A stretch of 64,000 nucleotides of DNA from Sphingobacterium yanglingense (GCF_004363245.1 NZ_SNYV01000019.1:1-64000); one strand, 5' to 3'; positions 35,173-43,931 are shown, numbered from the stretch's first letter. Translations and numbers: made by a program. Notes: generated by a model from the letters alone, not told the origin.

Positions 35173-35901
35173 TTATTGTTCTTTGAACATGTAATAGTGG
35201 TCCTTTATGACTTGACTTAAAAAGTCCTCTGGGTGTACGTTTGCTTTTACACCCAGTAGGACTTCTACTTTGGCTGCTAGAGCCTGGATGATCCTATAGT
35301 TTTTTCTACGGTATCCCGTGTGGTATATTTCTTTGATTTCATTGAGATTCTGATCAGTAAGTCTGATAACCTCCGGATATACAATAGTGTGCGTTGCCGT
35401 AATTTCCTCAAATAGTGTTTCTTTTAGACCGATATCTTCTTTGATATTGATAACCGCCGTTTCTGCGGCAATATCCCCTATGCGTTGGCTTTTCTGGGAC
35501 AATATGATACTCGTGAGCCCTAGTCCTCCCATGCTCATGAATATGTCTATTGCATTACATACCCAACGTATAAAATACTGATAGAAATTAGCTCGGGTGC
35601 CGTCTATCTTGACAACTTTTATTTTCATAATTCGCTTTCCAATGGTCTGTCCCTCCATCAAGGTCTCAAAAAGGAGGGGGTACAGAAAGATAGGTAAAGT
35701 AGCTAGCGAAGTAACTCCCCAACTGAGCCAAGGGTCAGAAGAATTGAAAAGGCCTATTTTGGAAAGAAGTGTAAATGTAAAGATGGCATACAATATCATA
35801 ATACCATAATCCAAACCAAAAGCAATACAGCGCGAACCAACCGATGCGAGCTTGTATTCGAAGTTTACATTTTGAGGGGTATTGATCAGTAACTTGTTCA
35901 T
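35173..35901 (-). CDS. RDD-family membrane protein
   Basis: A 242-residue membrane protein with the RDD domain (about 15-155): RCIAFGLDYGIMILYAIF contains the conserved Arg and Asp, LMEGQTIGKRIMKIKVVK is the signature, then a helix and GLTSIILSQKSQRIGDIAAETAV. A C-terminal cytoplasmic part of about 85 residues follows. The family's biochemical role is poorly defined. It is divergent from the SpoIIM-MoxR-DUF58 operon across 142 bases, an arrangement that suggests a shared job and a shared control region. Confidence 0.88.
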   Translation of the reverse strand: MNKLLINTPQNVNFEYKLASVGSRCIAFGLDYGIMILYAIFTFTLLSKIGLFNSSDPWLSWGVTSLATLPIFLYPLLFETLMEGQTIGKRIMKIKVVKIDGTRANFYQYFIRWVCNAIDIFMSMGGLGLTSIILSQKSQRIGDIAAETAVINIKEDIGLKETLFEEITATHTIVYPEVIRLTDQNLNEIKEIYHTGYRRKNYRIIQALAAKVEVLLGVKANVHPEDFLSQVIKDHYYMFKEQ

Positions 35902-36043
35902 CTTGATGTGAAGTTACGGACTTCGGCTATAAAAAAAGATAGATTATGTGTTTTAAATATAATTTTGATAGATTAATTTTTATTAGTTCTCGAGAATCCC
36001 GAGCTTTTTATCTAAGTTTATAGCAAGCTGTAATCTTAAGTTT

Positions 36044-37006
36044 ATGCGAGAGGCATCCTTTATAGAACGTAATAAAGAAAAATGGTTGTCAATAGAAGAT
36101 AACTTGACAAATAAGGGAGATGTCAATCCAGACACTTTGGCTTCTAATTACATTGAGTTGACGAATGATTTGGCCTATGCACAGACGTTTTATCCTAAGA
36201 GTAAGACCAAGCAGTATCTCAATGAGCTTTCTATCCGTGCGCATCAGCTGATTTATAAAGACCAAAAATCATCAAATAATAAAATCGCCCATTTTTTTCA
36301 GGTGGAGGTATTTGAGGCTATCTGGTCTATTCGACGGCCCTTGACGTATTCCCTCTTAATTTTCGTTTTTGCTAGTTTGATTGGGTTTGTTTCGGCCCAA
36401 CATGACGAAGGATTTGTACGACTTATTCTTGGGGATAGTTACGTCAATATGACGATAGAAAATATCAAGGCCGGCAATCCTGCTGGAGTGTACCAAGATG
36501 GAAGCAATTGGGGCGGAGCAGTCGCTATAACTATCAATAATGTGAAAGTTGCCTTTTACGCCTTTATTTTTGGCGTTTTTTTTAGTCTTGGTACGGGATA
36601 TATCCTGTTTAGCAATGGTATTATGGTGGGTACCTTTCATTATCTGTTTTATAAGTATGACGTATTGCAGGAAGCGATGTCTGCTATATGGATACATGGT
36701 ACGATTGAGCTTTCCGTCATTGTCATTGCGGGCGGCTGCGGTCTCGCCATGGGCAATAGTATTCTCTTCCCAAAATCCTATAGTCGGTTGGAGTCCTTTA
36801 AAGCAGCAACCAAACAGGCCGCAAAAGTATTGATTAGTACTGTTCCCTTTTTTATCATAGCAGGTACCTTGGAGGGGTTTGTCACACGTTACTATCAGGT
36901 ATCTGTATGGTTGTGTGTATGTATTATTGTGCTGTCTACAGTAGCTATTATTTATTGTTATATCATCAAACCTCGTCAGTTAGCAAGAAAGTATAAATGG
37001 AGTTAA
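36044..37006 (+). CDS. SpoIIM-family membrane protein
   Basis: A 320-residue protein of the SpoIIM (stage II sporulation M) family: a soluble N-terminal part (about 1-95), then around five helices with SLLIFVFASLIGFVSAQ, AFYAFIFGVFFSLGTGYILF and WIHGTIELSVIVIAGG, the family signature. In Bacillus SpoIIM helps peptidoglycan hydrolysis during engulfment; this organism does not sporulate by any sign here, so it is likely a membrane partner of the MoxR/DUF58 system. Its last codons overlap the next gene by 10 bases. Confidence 0.9.
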   Translation: MREASFIERNKEKWLSIEDNLTNKGDVNPDTLASNYIELTNDLAYAQTFYPKSKTKQYLNELSIRAHQLIYKDQKSSNNKIAHFFQVEVFEAIWSIRRPLTYSLLIFVFASLIGFVSAQHDEGFVRLILGDSYVNMTIENIKAGNPAGVYQDGSNWGGAVAITINNVKVAFYAFIFGVFFSLGTGYILFSNGIMVGTFHYLFYKYDVLQEAMSAIWIHGTIELSVIVIAGGCGLAMGNSILFPKSYSRLESFKAATKQAAKVLISTVPFFIIAGTLEGFVTRYYQVSVWLCVCIIVLSTVAIIYCYIIKPRQLARKYKWS

Positions 37007-37914
37007 GCGAATTCGAGTTTAAGCGAGAGCGTAAAGTAGGAGAGTTTGTGCAAGACTTTATCAACCTGCTGAAAATTATTTGGGGACATCTGTCTCGCGA
37101 ACTGTTAAGACTCTTGGTTGGTCCATTATGTATCATGTTGCTTGTGGGGTATTATATTTCAACACAGCTTAATTTAAATGCGGATTACAGCTCCGGAGAA
37201 ATTGTTGATATGCTCGTCGTTTTTGGTGTAGCGGCTATTTTTATGTTGATTATTGGTGTGCTCGCGTTTGGATTTACTATAGAGTACTTTATCTTGTTAA
37301 GAGATAGGAGAGACCTCTTGTTTTCTTATAAAGACATCTGGAAATCGTTTAGAAGTCACGGGAGTAAGTACTTTCGTTTTTTGTTGGGCAGTATTATTGT
37401 CAGCATTATCTTATTTATACCGCTTAGTTTTATAATATTTATTTCAGCATTGATTCCTCTTGTCGGAAGTCTTGCTGTAGGGGTCGTCTTTGCGATATTA
37501 GGGCTCTGGTTCTTTACCGCGTTTATGTTGTATAGAGAGAATTATTATGACCTGTTTGATACGTATACCTCGGCTTTTTCGATGCTTAAGAACAAGATTG
37601 GCGAATACGGTTTAGCTTCTTATGTCGTCACCTTTCTGTTTCGTTCGTTAATGACACTGATGAGTATAGTCCCACTGATTATAATTGGCTTACTAGCTTA
37701 TAATTATGTTGGATTCAGTAATGATTTTTTTGAAACATATGTTGGAAAAATGCTCGTTACCTTTGGTAGTACGATGTTGTCTGTCTTCTTTATCATCTAT
37801 TACATGTTATCGGTAATCAGTTATGGTATTATCTATGAAACTGCCAAAGAGCTCCGTTTTGGAGAAGATGTTTTTGAAAAAATTCATAAGATAGGAAGGA
37901 GGGGCGATGTTTAG
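36997..37914 (+). CDS. Unrecognised multi-pass membrane protein of the MoxR locus
   Basis: A 305-residue membrane protein I cannot assign to a named family. A short N-terminal cytoplasmic part (about 1-35) is followed by about six helices in three pairs (near 40-60, 72-95, 125-180, 205-232, 245-275). Hydrophobic, Phe/Ile-rich, with no catalytic motif visible. It overlaps the SpoIIM gene (10 bases) and the DUF4129 gene (8 bases), so its synthesis is tightly coupled to both; it is probably a core membrane part of the system. Confidence 0.8.
   Translation: MELSEFEFKRERKVGEFVQDFINLLKIIWGHLSRELLRLLVGPLCIMLLVGYYISTQLNLNADYSSGEIVDMLVVFGVAAIFMLIIGVLAFGFTIEYFILLRDRRDLLFSYKDIWKSFRSHGSKYFRFLLGSIIVSIILFIPLSFIIFISALIPLVGSLAVGVVFAILGLWFFTAFMLYRENYYDLFDTYTSAFSMLKNKIGEYGLASYVVTFLFRSLMTLMSIVPLIIIGLLAYNYVGFSNDFFETYVGKMLVTFGSTMLSVFFIIYYMLSVISYGIIYETAKELRFGEDVFEKIHKIGRRGDV
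37896..37902 (+). promoter_or_regulatory. Strong Shine-Dalgarno before the DUF4129 gene
   Basis: AAGGAGG lies four bases before the ATG at 37907, inside the end of the previous gene. Bacteroidota genes usually lack such sites, so it is unusual. Confidence 0.6.
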
Positions 37915-38644
37915 TGCTTTACAGGTGGTAGCCGTAGATACTTTAGCTGTTGCGGGTAGCGAACCAACATACACGTACTGGAAGCCCGGCTATTATGATT
38001 CTATTCCTAAAAGTAAGATGATAATAGCTGATACCTTACCTTCTTATGATGCTATGTTGTCCCGGTATCAGAGCAAAGAATTTGAGTATATAGAGAGCAT
38101 TTCAGACAAGTTGAGCTTTTTTGATAAGCTACTCGACCGTATTGGGACTTTCTTTTCAAGTCTATTTCCTGCTCCGAACACTAATTTTAATGAAAATATA
38201 TTTAATATCTTGGCTGTCGTCGGGGGGATTATTTTTGTGTTTTTAGCATATAAGTTTTTTATCTCGCGTAAGCGTGTATATATACATCATGAGCAGGAAG
38301 AGGAAGAGCTGCAGCAGATAGACTTTGTTGAAAAGAATTTGCTACGGGTGGATGTCGGTGCTTATTTGTCCGAAGCGTTGCAGCAGAAAAACTATGCTTT
38401 GGCCATTCGTTATCTGCATTTGATGAATATACAGCTTTTAGGCAGAAAAGGCATTGTCCAATGGAATCAGTCAAAGACCAATAGTGAGCTGATGGAAGAG
38501 GTGGATAATGTGGCCTTGAAGAATGAATTTTTAGCATGTGCGGCGCTGTTTGATTATGTGTGGTTTGGTGGGTTTGGGATTACGGCAACGTCTTTCGCGA
38601 AGTATGAAGAACAGTTTGTCCAATTTCAAAGGAGGTGGTCTTGA
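37907..38644 (+). CDS. DUF4129 domain protein
   Basis: A 245-residue protein with an extracytoplasmic N-terminal part (about 1-95), one clear membrane helix (about 96-115, IFNILAVVGGIIFVFLAYKF), a basic/acidic linker and a cytoplasmic DUF4129 domain (about 140-240: LRVDVGAYLSEALQQKNYALAIRYLHLM). DUF4129 commonly occurs at the end of transglutaminase-like proteins or in MoxR/DUF58 loci. It overlaps both neighbours and has an unusually strong ribosome-binding site. Confidence 0.85.
   Translation: MFSALQVVAVDTLAVAGSEPTYTYWKPGYYDSIPKSKMIIADTLPSYDAMLSRYQSKEFEYIESISDKLSFFDKLLDRIGTFFSSLFPAPNTNFNENIFNILAVVGGIIFVFLAYKFFISRKRVYIHHEQEEEELQQIDFVEKNLLRVDVGAYLSEALQQKNYALAIRYLHLMNIQLLGRKGIVQWNQSKTNSELMEEVDNVALKNEFLACAALFDYVWFGGFGITATSFAKYEEQFVQFQRRWS
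38628..38636 (+). promoter_or_regulatory. Strong Shine-Dalgarno that decides the DUF4350 start
   Basis: AAAGGAGGT ends four bases before TTG at 38641. The TTG overlaps the previous stop as TTGA. This favours TTG 38641 over GTG 38635, which lies inside the ribosome-binding site. Confidence 0.65.
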
Positions 38645-39846
38645 AAAAAAGCATATGGATAGGGCTGTTATTGGTATTGACTGTTGCAATAGGTATTGCG
38701 CTGATTGATGCTGGAGCAAAGCGCCCCATAAATTGGTCAAAAACCTATAATTTCAAGGATAAAATACCCTATGGTCTTTTTGTTTTCCGGAATGAGGTGC
38801 CTCGGATCTTAGGATCCGATCGTGTATACGAAGATTTTGGCGAGACGCTATATGAATTGGTGGACCGTCTAGATAGTATTCGGGATTATGATGCGGTATT
38901 GGTTGATGTGTATCAATATGCGGGGTATGATGATTTGGATGCAAAGAAAATATTGGATTATGCCGATTCTGGGGGAGAGATTTTTGTCGCTTCGACTTAC
39001 ATCGGAGACGAGTTGTTGGATACGTTAGGTATTAAAGCAGAGGCCTTGCAGTATAAGTTGTTCGTGCCTACCGACAAGAATGTGAGCTATTCGTTAGGGC
39101 AGGATACAAGTAGGCTTTATTTGGATAGAGTTTCCGATTTCAATGTTTTTTCTAAGCTTAATGCCAAGACCTGTACGATTTTGGGACAATTACATTCAAG
39201 AGGAAGAGCTATCCCCAATTTCATACGTGTCTCTCATGGTAAGGGAGCTATTTATTTACATTTGGTTCCCGAGGTATTTACCAACTATCACCTACTGCAG
39301 GAAGGAGGGTACGAGTACGTCTCTCGGGCTCTGGGAGTAATTAAGAATAAGAAGGTGTTGTTTTCCGACTATTACTTTAACTCCGGACAGTCTGCTACAC
39401 CTTTGCGGGTTATTTTAACCAGTCCTGGTTTTAGCCAGGCGTGGTACTTGTTGTTGTTTGGTCTATTTGTACTGTTATTGTTTAAAAGCAAGCGTGAACA
39501 GCGTGCAGTAAAAATCGTACGACCGGAAGCAAATCTTTCCAAGGAATTTGCGAAGACCATCGGTACGCTGTACTATGAGAATGGAGATCCGGGAAATATT
39601 GTCCATAAGAAAATCGATTATTTCCTCTACGCTATACGGCATAACTATCACTTGGAAACGTTGGATCTTTTAGACGATAAATTCCTACGGCAGCTCTCCC
39701 TAAAGTCGACGGTGAGTTTAGAAGAAACGAGGACCCTTTTCTCTTTTCTCCACGGGTGCCGCGCACGGAATAGTTTTTCCATAGAGGATGTGAAAGATAT
39801 TAATCGAAAAATAGAAGAATTTAAAAGTAAAGCTAATTTGATATGA
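38641..39846 (+). CDS. DUF4350 domain membrane protein
   Basis: A 401-residue protein with an N-terminal helix (about 5-22), an extracytoplasmic domain (about 25-255) carrying DUF4350 (PYGLFVFRNEVPRIL, YDAVLVDVYQYAGYDDLDAK, GGEIFVASTYIGDELLD), a second helix (about 265-285, WYLLLFGLFVLLLFK) and a cytoplasmic tail of about 115 residues. DUF4350 resembles a Rossmann-like ligand-binding fold related to the GATase-like domains of related transport systems; no catalytic residues are evident. I start at TTG 38641 for the reasons given at its ribosome-binding site. It overlaps the MoxR gene by ATGA. Confidence 0.83.
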   Translation: MKKSIWIGLLLVLTVAIGIALIDAGAKRPINWSKTYNFKDKIPYGLFVFRNEVPRILGSDRVYEDFGETLYELVDRLDSIRDYDAVLVDVYQYAGYDDLDAKKILDYADSGGEIFVASTYIGDELLDTLGIKAEALQYKLFVPTDKNVSYSLGQDTSRLYLDRVSDFNVFSKLNAKTCTILGQLHSRGRAIPNFIRVSHGKGAIYLHLVPEVFTNYHLLQEGGYEYVSRALGVIKNKKVLFSDYYFNSGQSATPLRVILTSPGFSQAWYLLLFGLFVLLLFKSKREQRAVKIVRPEANLSKEFAKTIGTLYYENGDPGNIVHKKIDYFLYAIRHNYHLETLDLLDDKFLRQLSLKSTVSLEETRTLFSFLHGCRARNSFSIEDVKDINRKIEEFKSKANLI

Positions 39847-40847
39847 GCGAACAAGATAATGTAACAGGTCGTTATTTGCCCGATTTTGAAAACAGGATTG
39901 ATTTGACGGTTTTACAAGAAAAGCTGGAAGCGGTAAGACAAGAGATAAAAAAAGTAATTGTAGGGCAGGACCGTGTAATCAATATGCTGTTGATATCGAT
40001 TCTTGCAGGAGGGCATTCACTGATAGAGGGACTGCCTGGGGTAGCGAAGACATTGACCGCCAAGCTTATCGCAAAGACTATAAGTAGTGATTTTAAGCGG
40101 ATTCAGTTTACTCCAGACTTAATGCCTTCTGACGTGACAGGCTCATCTATCTTAGATTTGAAGACCAACGAATTCGAGTTTAGAAAGGGACCAATATTTG
40201 GGAATATTATTTTAATCGATGAGATTAATAGGGCACCAGCAAAGACACAGGCTTCGCTATTTGAATGTATGAGTGAGAAGCAAGTCACCGTTGATGGCCA
40301 TACCTACAAGATGACTAGTCCATTTATAGTATTTGCTACACAGAATCCGATTGAACACGAAGGAACCTACCGGTTACCTGAGGCGCAGTTAGATCGTTTT
40401 TTGTTTAAGGTGGATGTCCATTATCCCGAGTTTGAGCAAGAACTGAATATTTTGAAAGAGCATCATCTGCAGCGTACCGGCAATAAAGAAGAGCTTGTCC
40501 AAACGGTAATGTCCAAAGAAGAACTTGTTCAATTTCAGCAATTGACAAAACTAGTTTTTGTACATGAAGATGTGTTGCAATATATCGCGCAGATTGTTGT
40601 GCAGACACGTAGCAATCCAAATTTAAGTCTCGGAGCATCACCACGGGCATCCATTGCGCTATTGGAAGCGTCCAAGGCTTTTGCCGCTCTCCAGGGGAGA
40701 GATTTTGTGACACCTGAGGATGTGAAGTATGTGGCGCCCTCTATTTTAGGGCACCGTGTACAGCTTACTCCGGAAAAAGAAATGGAAGGCTTCTCCGCCG
40801 ATTATATTATTCGGCAGTTGGTAGAATCTGTAGAAATCCCTCGATAA
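39843..40847 (+). CDS. MoxR-family AAA+ ATPase
   Basis: A 334-residue AAA+ ATPase of the MoxR group. Walker A is EGLPGVAKTLTAK, Walker B is ILIDEINRAPAKTQ, sensor 1 is FATQNPIEHEGTYRLPEAQLD with the arginine-finger region nearby, and sensor 2 is GASPRASIALLEASK. MoxR proteins are thought to act as chaperones that assemble or activate partner complexes, often with von Willebrand factor A-type DUF58 proteins; the DUF58 gene here overlaps it (TAATG). Membrane genes precede it in the same operon. Confidence 0.93.
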   Translation: MSEQDNVTGRYLPDFENRIDLTVLQEKLEAVRQEIKKVIVGQDRVINMLLISILAGGHSLIEGLPGVAKTLTAKLIAKTISSDFKRIQFTPDLMPSDVTGSSILDLKTNEFEFRKGPIFGNIILIDEINRAPAKTQASLFECMSEKQVTVDGHTYKMTSPFIVFATQNPIEHEGTYRLPEAQLDRFLFKVDVHYPEFEQELNILKEHHLQRTGNKEELVQTVMSKEELVQFQQLTKLVFVHEDVLQYIAQIVVQTRSNPNLSLGASPRASIALLEASKAFAALQGRDFVTPEDVKYVAPSILGHRVQLTPEKEMEGFSADYIIRQLVESVEIPR

Positions 40848-42175
40848 TGAACTGGATAAGGCAGCTATATGTCAAGAATCTCTTTTTCTATCTGCTCTTA
40901 GGCTTGGCGGGAGGCTTTGCCCTGTCGTTTTACGTGGAACCTCTACGTATCTTATGTACAGTTGTACTGTGGGGATTGCTCTTGGTATGTGTTTGGGACT
41001 TGCTTTTTCTGTTTTTCCCCAAGAAGCCTATTGTTATTCAGCGTAAGTACCCTGAGAAAATGTCAAACGGGGATATTAATTCCTTCTCGTTGCTGGTTTC
41101 GAGTAGTTATGCTATCGGGGTAAAAGCACGGATACTGGAAGAGATGCCTCTACAGTTGCAGATGCGGAAGAATGAGTTTTTCTTGCGGTTGTCTCCAGAT
41201 AAGGGCCATGAAATCGAGTTTGAGTTGTCTCCCAAAAGCCGCGGAGTATATTCTTTTGGGAGATGTAATGTCTTAATCAGCCATCTTGGACTTTTTGAAA
41301 GGAAGTTTACGCTGGAGGGGAATCTCGATATCCCTTGCTACCCTTCTTTTATACAGATGCGTAAATATCAGCTCTTGGCAACGACGGATAGGCTTGTTGA
41401 GTTAGGTATAAAACGCATTCGTCGGATAGGTACTACAATGGAGTTTGATCATATACGTGAGTATGTCAAAGGGGATGAGTATCGGCATATGAACTGGAAG
41501 GCCTCAGCCAAGCATAATAAGCTGATGATAAATCAATATCAAGAAGAGAAATCCCAACCGATTTATTCTTTTATTGATTTGGGACGTGTTATGCGGATGC
41601 CTTTTCAAGAGATGACTTTGTTGGATTATGCTATAAATGCGACCTTGGTGCTTTCGAATGCAGCGATACTTAAACAGGATCGGGCAGGTATGTTGACATT
41701 CTCCAAGGAGGTGGATAATCATATTGCAGCCGAAAGGAACAATAAGCAGATGAGGTTGATCTCCGACAAGCTATATGGCATTACAACAAAGTTCGAAGAG
41801 TCTGAGTTTGGTGGGTTGTATGCCTTTGCCAGAAAACATATTAATAAACGGTCTCTGATTTTTATCTATACGAACTTCGAGACCTTGGAAGCAATGAATA
41901 GACAGCTTCCTTATTTACGGATGTTGAATAAGAGCCATATTGTAGTCGCGGTTGTCTTCAAAAATACGGAGCTGTTCGATTTGGCTCGAGAGCCGGCTGT
42001 TAAAACGATTGATATCTACAATAAAATTATAGCAGAAAAATTTGTGTATGAGAAAAATCTGATTATCCAAGAACTCACACGCAATGGGCTACAGACTATT
42101 TATACCGCCCCGGAGGATTTGAGCATAAATTCCATTAATAAGTATTTGGAAATTAAGGCCAGAGGCTTGATATAG
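40847..42175 (+). CDS. DUF58 domain protein
   Basis: A 442-residue protein with two N-terminal helices (about 10-60), a beta-rich middle and the DUF58 core: DHIREYVKGDEYRHMNWKAS (about 203-222) is the hallmark segment, followed by a von Willebrand A-like fold (PIYSFIDLGRVMRMP, where the usual metal-site DxSxS is only partly kept). DUF58 is the standard partner of MoxR. Last gene of the operon; no clear terminator follows directly. Confidence 0.9.
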   Translation: MNWIRQLYVKNLFFYLLLGLAGGFALSFYVEPLRILCTVVLWGLLLVCVWDLLFLFFPKKPIVIQRKYPEKMSNGDINSFSLLVSSSYAIGVKARILEEMPLQLQMRKNEFFLRLSPDKGHEIEFELSPKSRGVYSFGRCNVLISHLGLFERKFTLEGNLDIPCYPSFIQMRKYQLLATTDRLVELGIKRIRRIGTTMEFDHIREYVKGDEYRHMNWKASAKHNKLMINQYQEEKSQPIYSFIDLGRVMRMPFQEMTLLDYAINATLVLSNAAILKQDRAGMLTFSKEVDNHIAAERNNKQMRLISDKLYGITTKFEESEFGGLYAFARKHINKRSLIFIYTNFETLEAMNRQLPYLRMLNKSHIVVAVVFKNTELFDLAREPAVKTIDIYNKIIAEKFVYEKNLIIQELTRNGLQTIYTAPEDLSINSINKYLEIKARGLI

Positions 42176-42312
42176 GTCTTCCATTCCTAATCATCTCGAT
42201 ATGTTTTAAGTCTACTAGAGAAGTCTTGGGTTCATTCTTCTACCAAGTAGGGAACATCTTTTCCCCAAAAAGGTATTTGATTGGGAAAAAACGGGGATAT
42301 AATTCGAGTTTT

Positions 42313-42330
42313 ATTCGGATTTATCCGAAT
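42313..42330. repeat. Inverted repeat next to a direct repeat
   Basis: ATTCGGAT (42313-42320) and ATCCGAAT (42323-42330) form a perfect palindrome with two bases between. Its right arm is part of the direct repeat TCCGAATGAAGT. Confidence 0.55.
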
Positions 42331-42357
42331 GAAGTCCCTATTAAGTCCGAATGAAGT
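42324..42357. repeat. 12-bp direct repeat, two copies
   Basis: TCCGAATGAAGT occurs at 42324-42335 and 42346-42357, exactly 22 bp apart (two helical turns). Could be an operator or recombination scar; nothing else supports either. Confidence 0.5.
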
Positions 42358-42430
42358 ACGGATAATCTCCCTGTTAAATCAGAATCTATAGATAATCGAA
42401 TACCTATCAGGTACTGTATTTACTGCTTAA

Positions 42431-42466
42431 AAAAAGCTCAAAGAATGTTAGTTCTTTGAGCTTTTT
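42431..42466 (-). terminator. Terminator of metK
   Basis: A 15-bp perfect stem (42431-42445 with 42452-42466) with a 6-base loop lies about 24 bases after the metK stop codon, followed on the minus strand by T residues. Confidence 0.9.
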
Positions 42467-42489
42467 AAAACGTATGATCTGGTTAAGAA

Positions 42490-43743
42490 TTATATTCCAA
42501 AAGCAGCTTTTACTTTATCAATGTAGTCGAGTTTTTCCCAAGTGAATAATTCGATTTCCATTGTTTTGGTTTCACCGTTTGAATTTTCGAAAGTTTTAGT
42601 AACTGTTTTCGGTGTTCTTCCCATATGTCCGTATGCAGCAGTTTCCGCATACATAGGGTTTCGTAAGCCTAGTCTTGTTTCGATACCATACGGAGTCATG
42701 TCAAATAGCTCCGTTATTTTGGTTGCAATTTCGGAATCCGATAAGTTTACTTTACTAGTACCGTAGGTGTTTACATAGATCCCCATAGGGTCTTTTACAC
42801 CAATGGCATAGGAGATTTGAACTAGTATCTCATCTGCAACACCCGCTGCGACTAGATTCTTGGCGATGTGTCTCGTTGCGTAAGCTGCAGAACGATCCAC
42901 TTTTGATGGGTCTTTTCCAGAGAAAGCCCCACCTCCGTGAGCACCTTTTCCACCATAAGTATCGACAATAATTTTACGTCCGGTCAATCCTGTATCTCCA
43001 TGAGGACCACCGATTACAAACTTACCAGTAGGGTTGACATGGAATTTTATATCATCGTTGAACAATGCTTGCAATTCGGGTTTCAACTGGGCTTTGACAC
43101 GAGGAATCAAAATATTTTTGATGTCTTCGGTGATTTTTGCCAGCATAGTATTCTCTTCGTCAAAATCATCGTGCTGTGTAGAGATTACGATAGTGTCTAT
43201 GCGTAGGGGTTTATGGTCGTCGCTATATTCTAGTGTAACCTGAGATTTGGCGTCAGGACGTAAATAAGTAATCTCTTTGTTTTCGCGACGTAATGCTGCT
43301 AATTCATAGAGTAAGCGATGGGATAAGTCTAATGCTAAAGGCATATAGTTGTCGGTCTCATTGTTGGCATAGCCAAACATGATTCCTTGATCGCCAGCTC
43401 CTTGATCTTGTCTCGTTTTGCGGTCTACTCCCTGGTTAATGTCTGCGGACTGTTCATGTATTGCCGATAATACACCACAGGAATTAGCTTCAAACATGTA
43501 GGCCGATTTGGTGTAGCCAATTTTTTCGATAACCGATCGGGTTATTTTTTGTACATCTAAGTATATTTTAGACTTGACTTCACCTGCTAGTACAACTTGT
43601 CCAGTTGTTACCAATGTTTCGATAGCTACGCGGGCATCTTCGTCCCAAGCTAAGAAGTTATCAATTAATGCGTCAGATATTTGATCAGCAATTTTGTCGG
43701 GATGGCCTTCCGATACCGATTCGGATGTAAATAGATATGCCAT
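42490..43743 (-). CDS. metK: S-adenosylmethionine synthetase
   Basis: A 417-residue enzyme that makes S-adenosylmethionine from methionine and ATP. The motifs are complete: SVSEGHPDKIADQISDALID (methionine/ATP site), GAGDQGIMFGYA, the phosphate loop GGAFSGKDPSKVDRSAAY, and ACGxxxE-type equivalents. It is a single-gene unit with a long leader containing a probable SAM riboswitch, so its product should feed back on its own expression, and it ends at a strong terminator. Divergent from the lipid kinase gene. Confidence 0.97.
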   Translation of the reverse strand: MAYLFTSESVSEGHPDKIADQISDALIDNFLAWDEDARVAIETLVTTGQVVLAGEVKSKIYLDVQKITRSVIEKIGYTKSAYMFEANSCGVLSAIHEQSADINQGVDRKTRQDQGAGDQGIMFGYANNETDNYMPLALDLSHRLLYELAALRRENKEITYLRPDAKSQVTLEYSDDHKPLRIDTIVISTQHDDFDEENTMLAKITEDIKNILIPRVKAQLKPELQALFNDDIKFHVNPTGKFVIGGPHGDTGLTGRKIIVDTYGGKGAHGGGAFSGKDPSKVDRSAAYATRHIAKNLVAAGVADEILVQISYAIGVKDPMGIYVNTYGTSKVNLSDSEIATKITELFDMTPYGIETRLGLRNPMYAETAAYGHMGRTPKTVTKTFENSNGETKTMEIELFTWEKLDYIDKVKAAFGI

Positions 43744-43820
43744 ATTACAATAGTTGTTTTTGTATAATATTACTTCTGCGGACCGCGTTGTATCTTAGGG
43801 GAAGGGCAATACAGGTAGTA

Positions 43821-43927
43821 GTGAAAAATCGAATGAATGAACGGTTTTAGCACTTTTTTTCTGTGGTTGCAATCTCCCTTTTTACCTCTGTATGTGTAAA
43901 ATGCAAATCAGTCCACCTTTTTTTGAC
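43821..43927 (-). promoter_or_regulatory. Probable SAM (S-box, SAM-I type) riboswitch in the metK leader
   Basis: On the minus strand the conserved S-box blocks appear in order: AAAGGTGGA (GGTGGA at 43917-43912), GCAACC (43870-43865) and GTGCTAAAACC (43853-43843). A 6-bp hairpin TTTTAC/GTAAAA (43901-43896 with 43885-43880) falls where P2 belongs, CCAC/GTG gives a short P3, and GTCAAAAA (43927-43920) with TTTTTCAC (43828-43821) gives a P1 with one mismatch. It begins almost at the predicted transcription start. The following 77 bases hold no T-run terminator, so control may be translational. Confidence 0.72.
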
Positions 43928-43931
43928 GCCA

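Larger units (their letters stand above)
42176..42489. other. Spacer between the DUF58 gene and metK
   Basis: 314 bases with no gene. It holds a cluster of short repeats at 42313-42357 and the metK terminator at 42431-42466. The stretch 42176-42300 shows nothing I recognise. Confidence 0.6.

Noticed and set aside
35173..42175. The MoxR/DUF58 locus as a phage-defence island
   Set aside because: No nuclease, toxin, reverse transcriptase or mobile element nearby; base composition and gene packing look like the rest of the chromosome.
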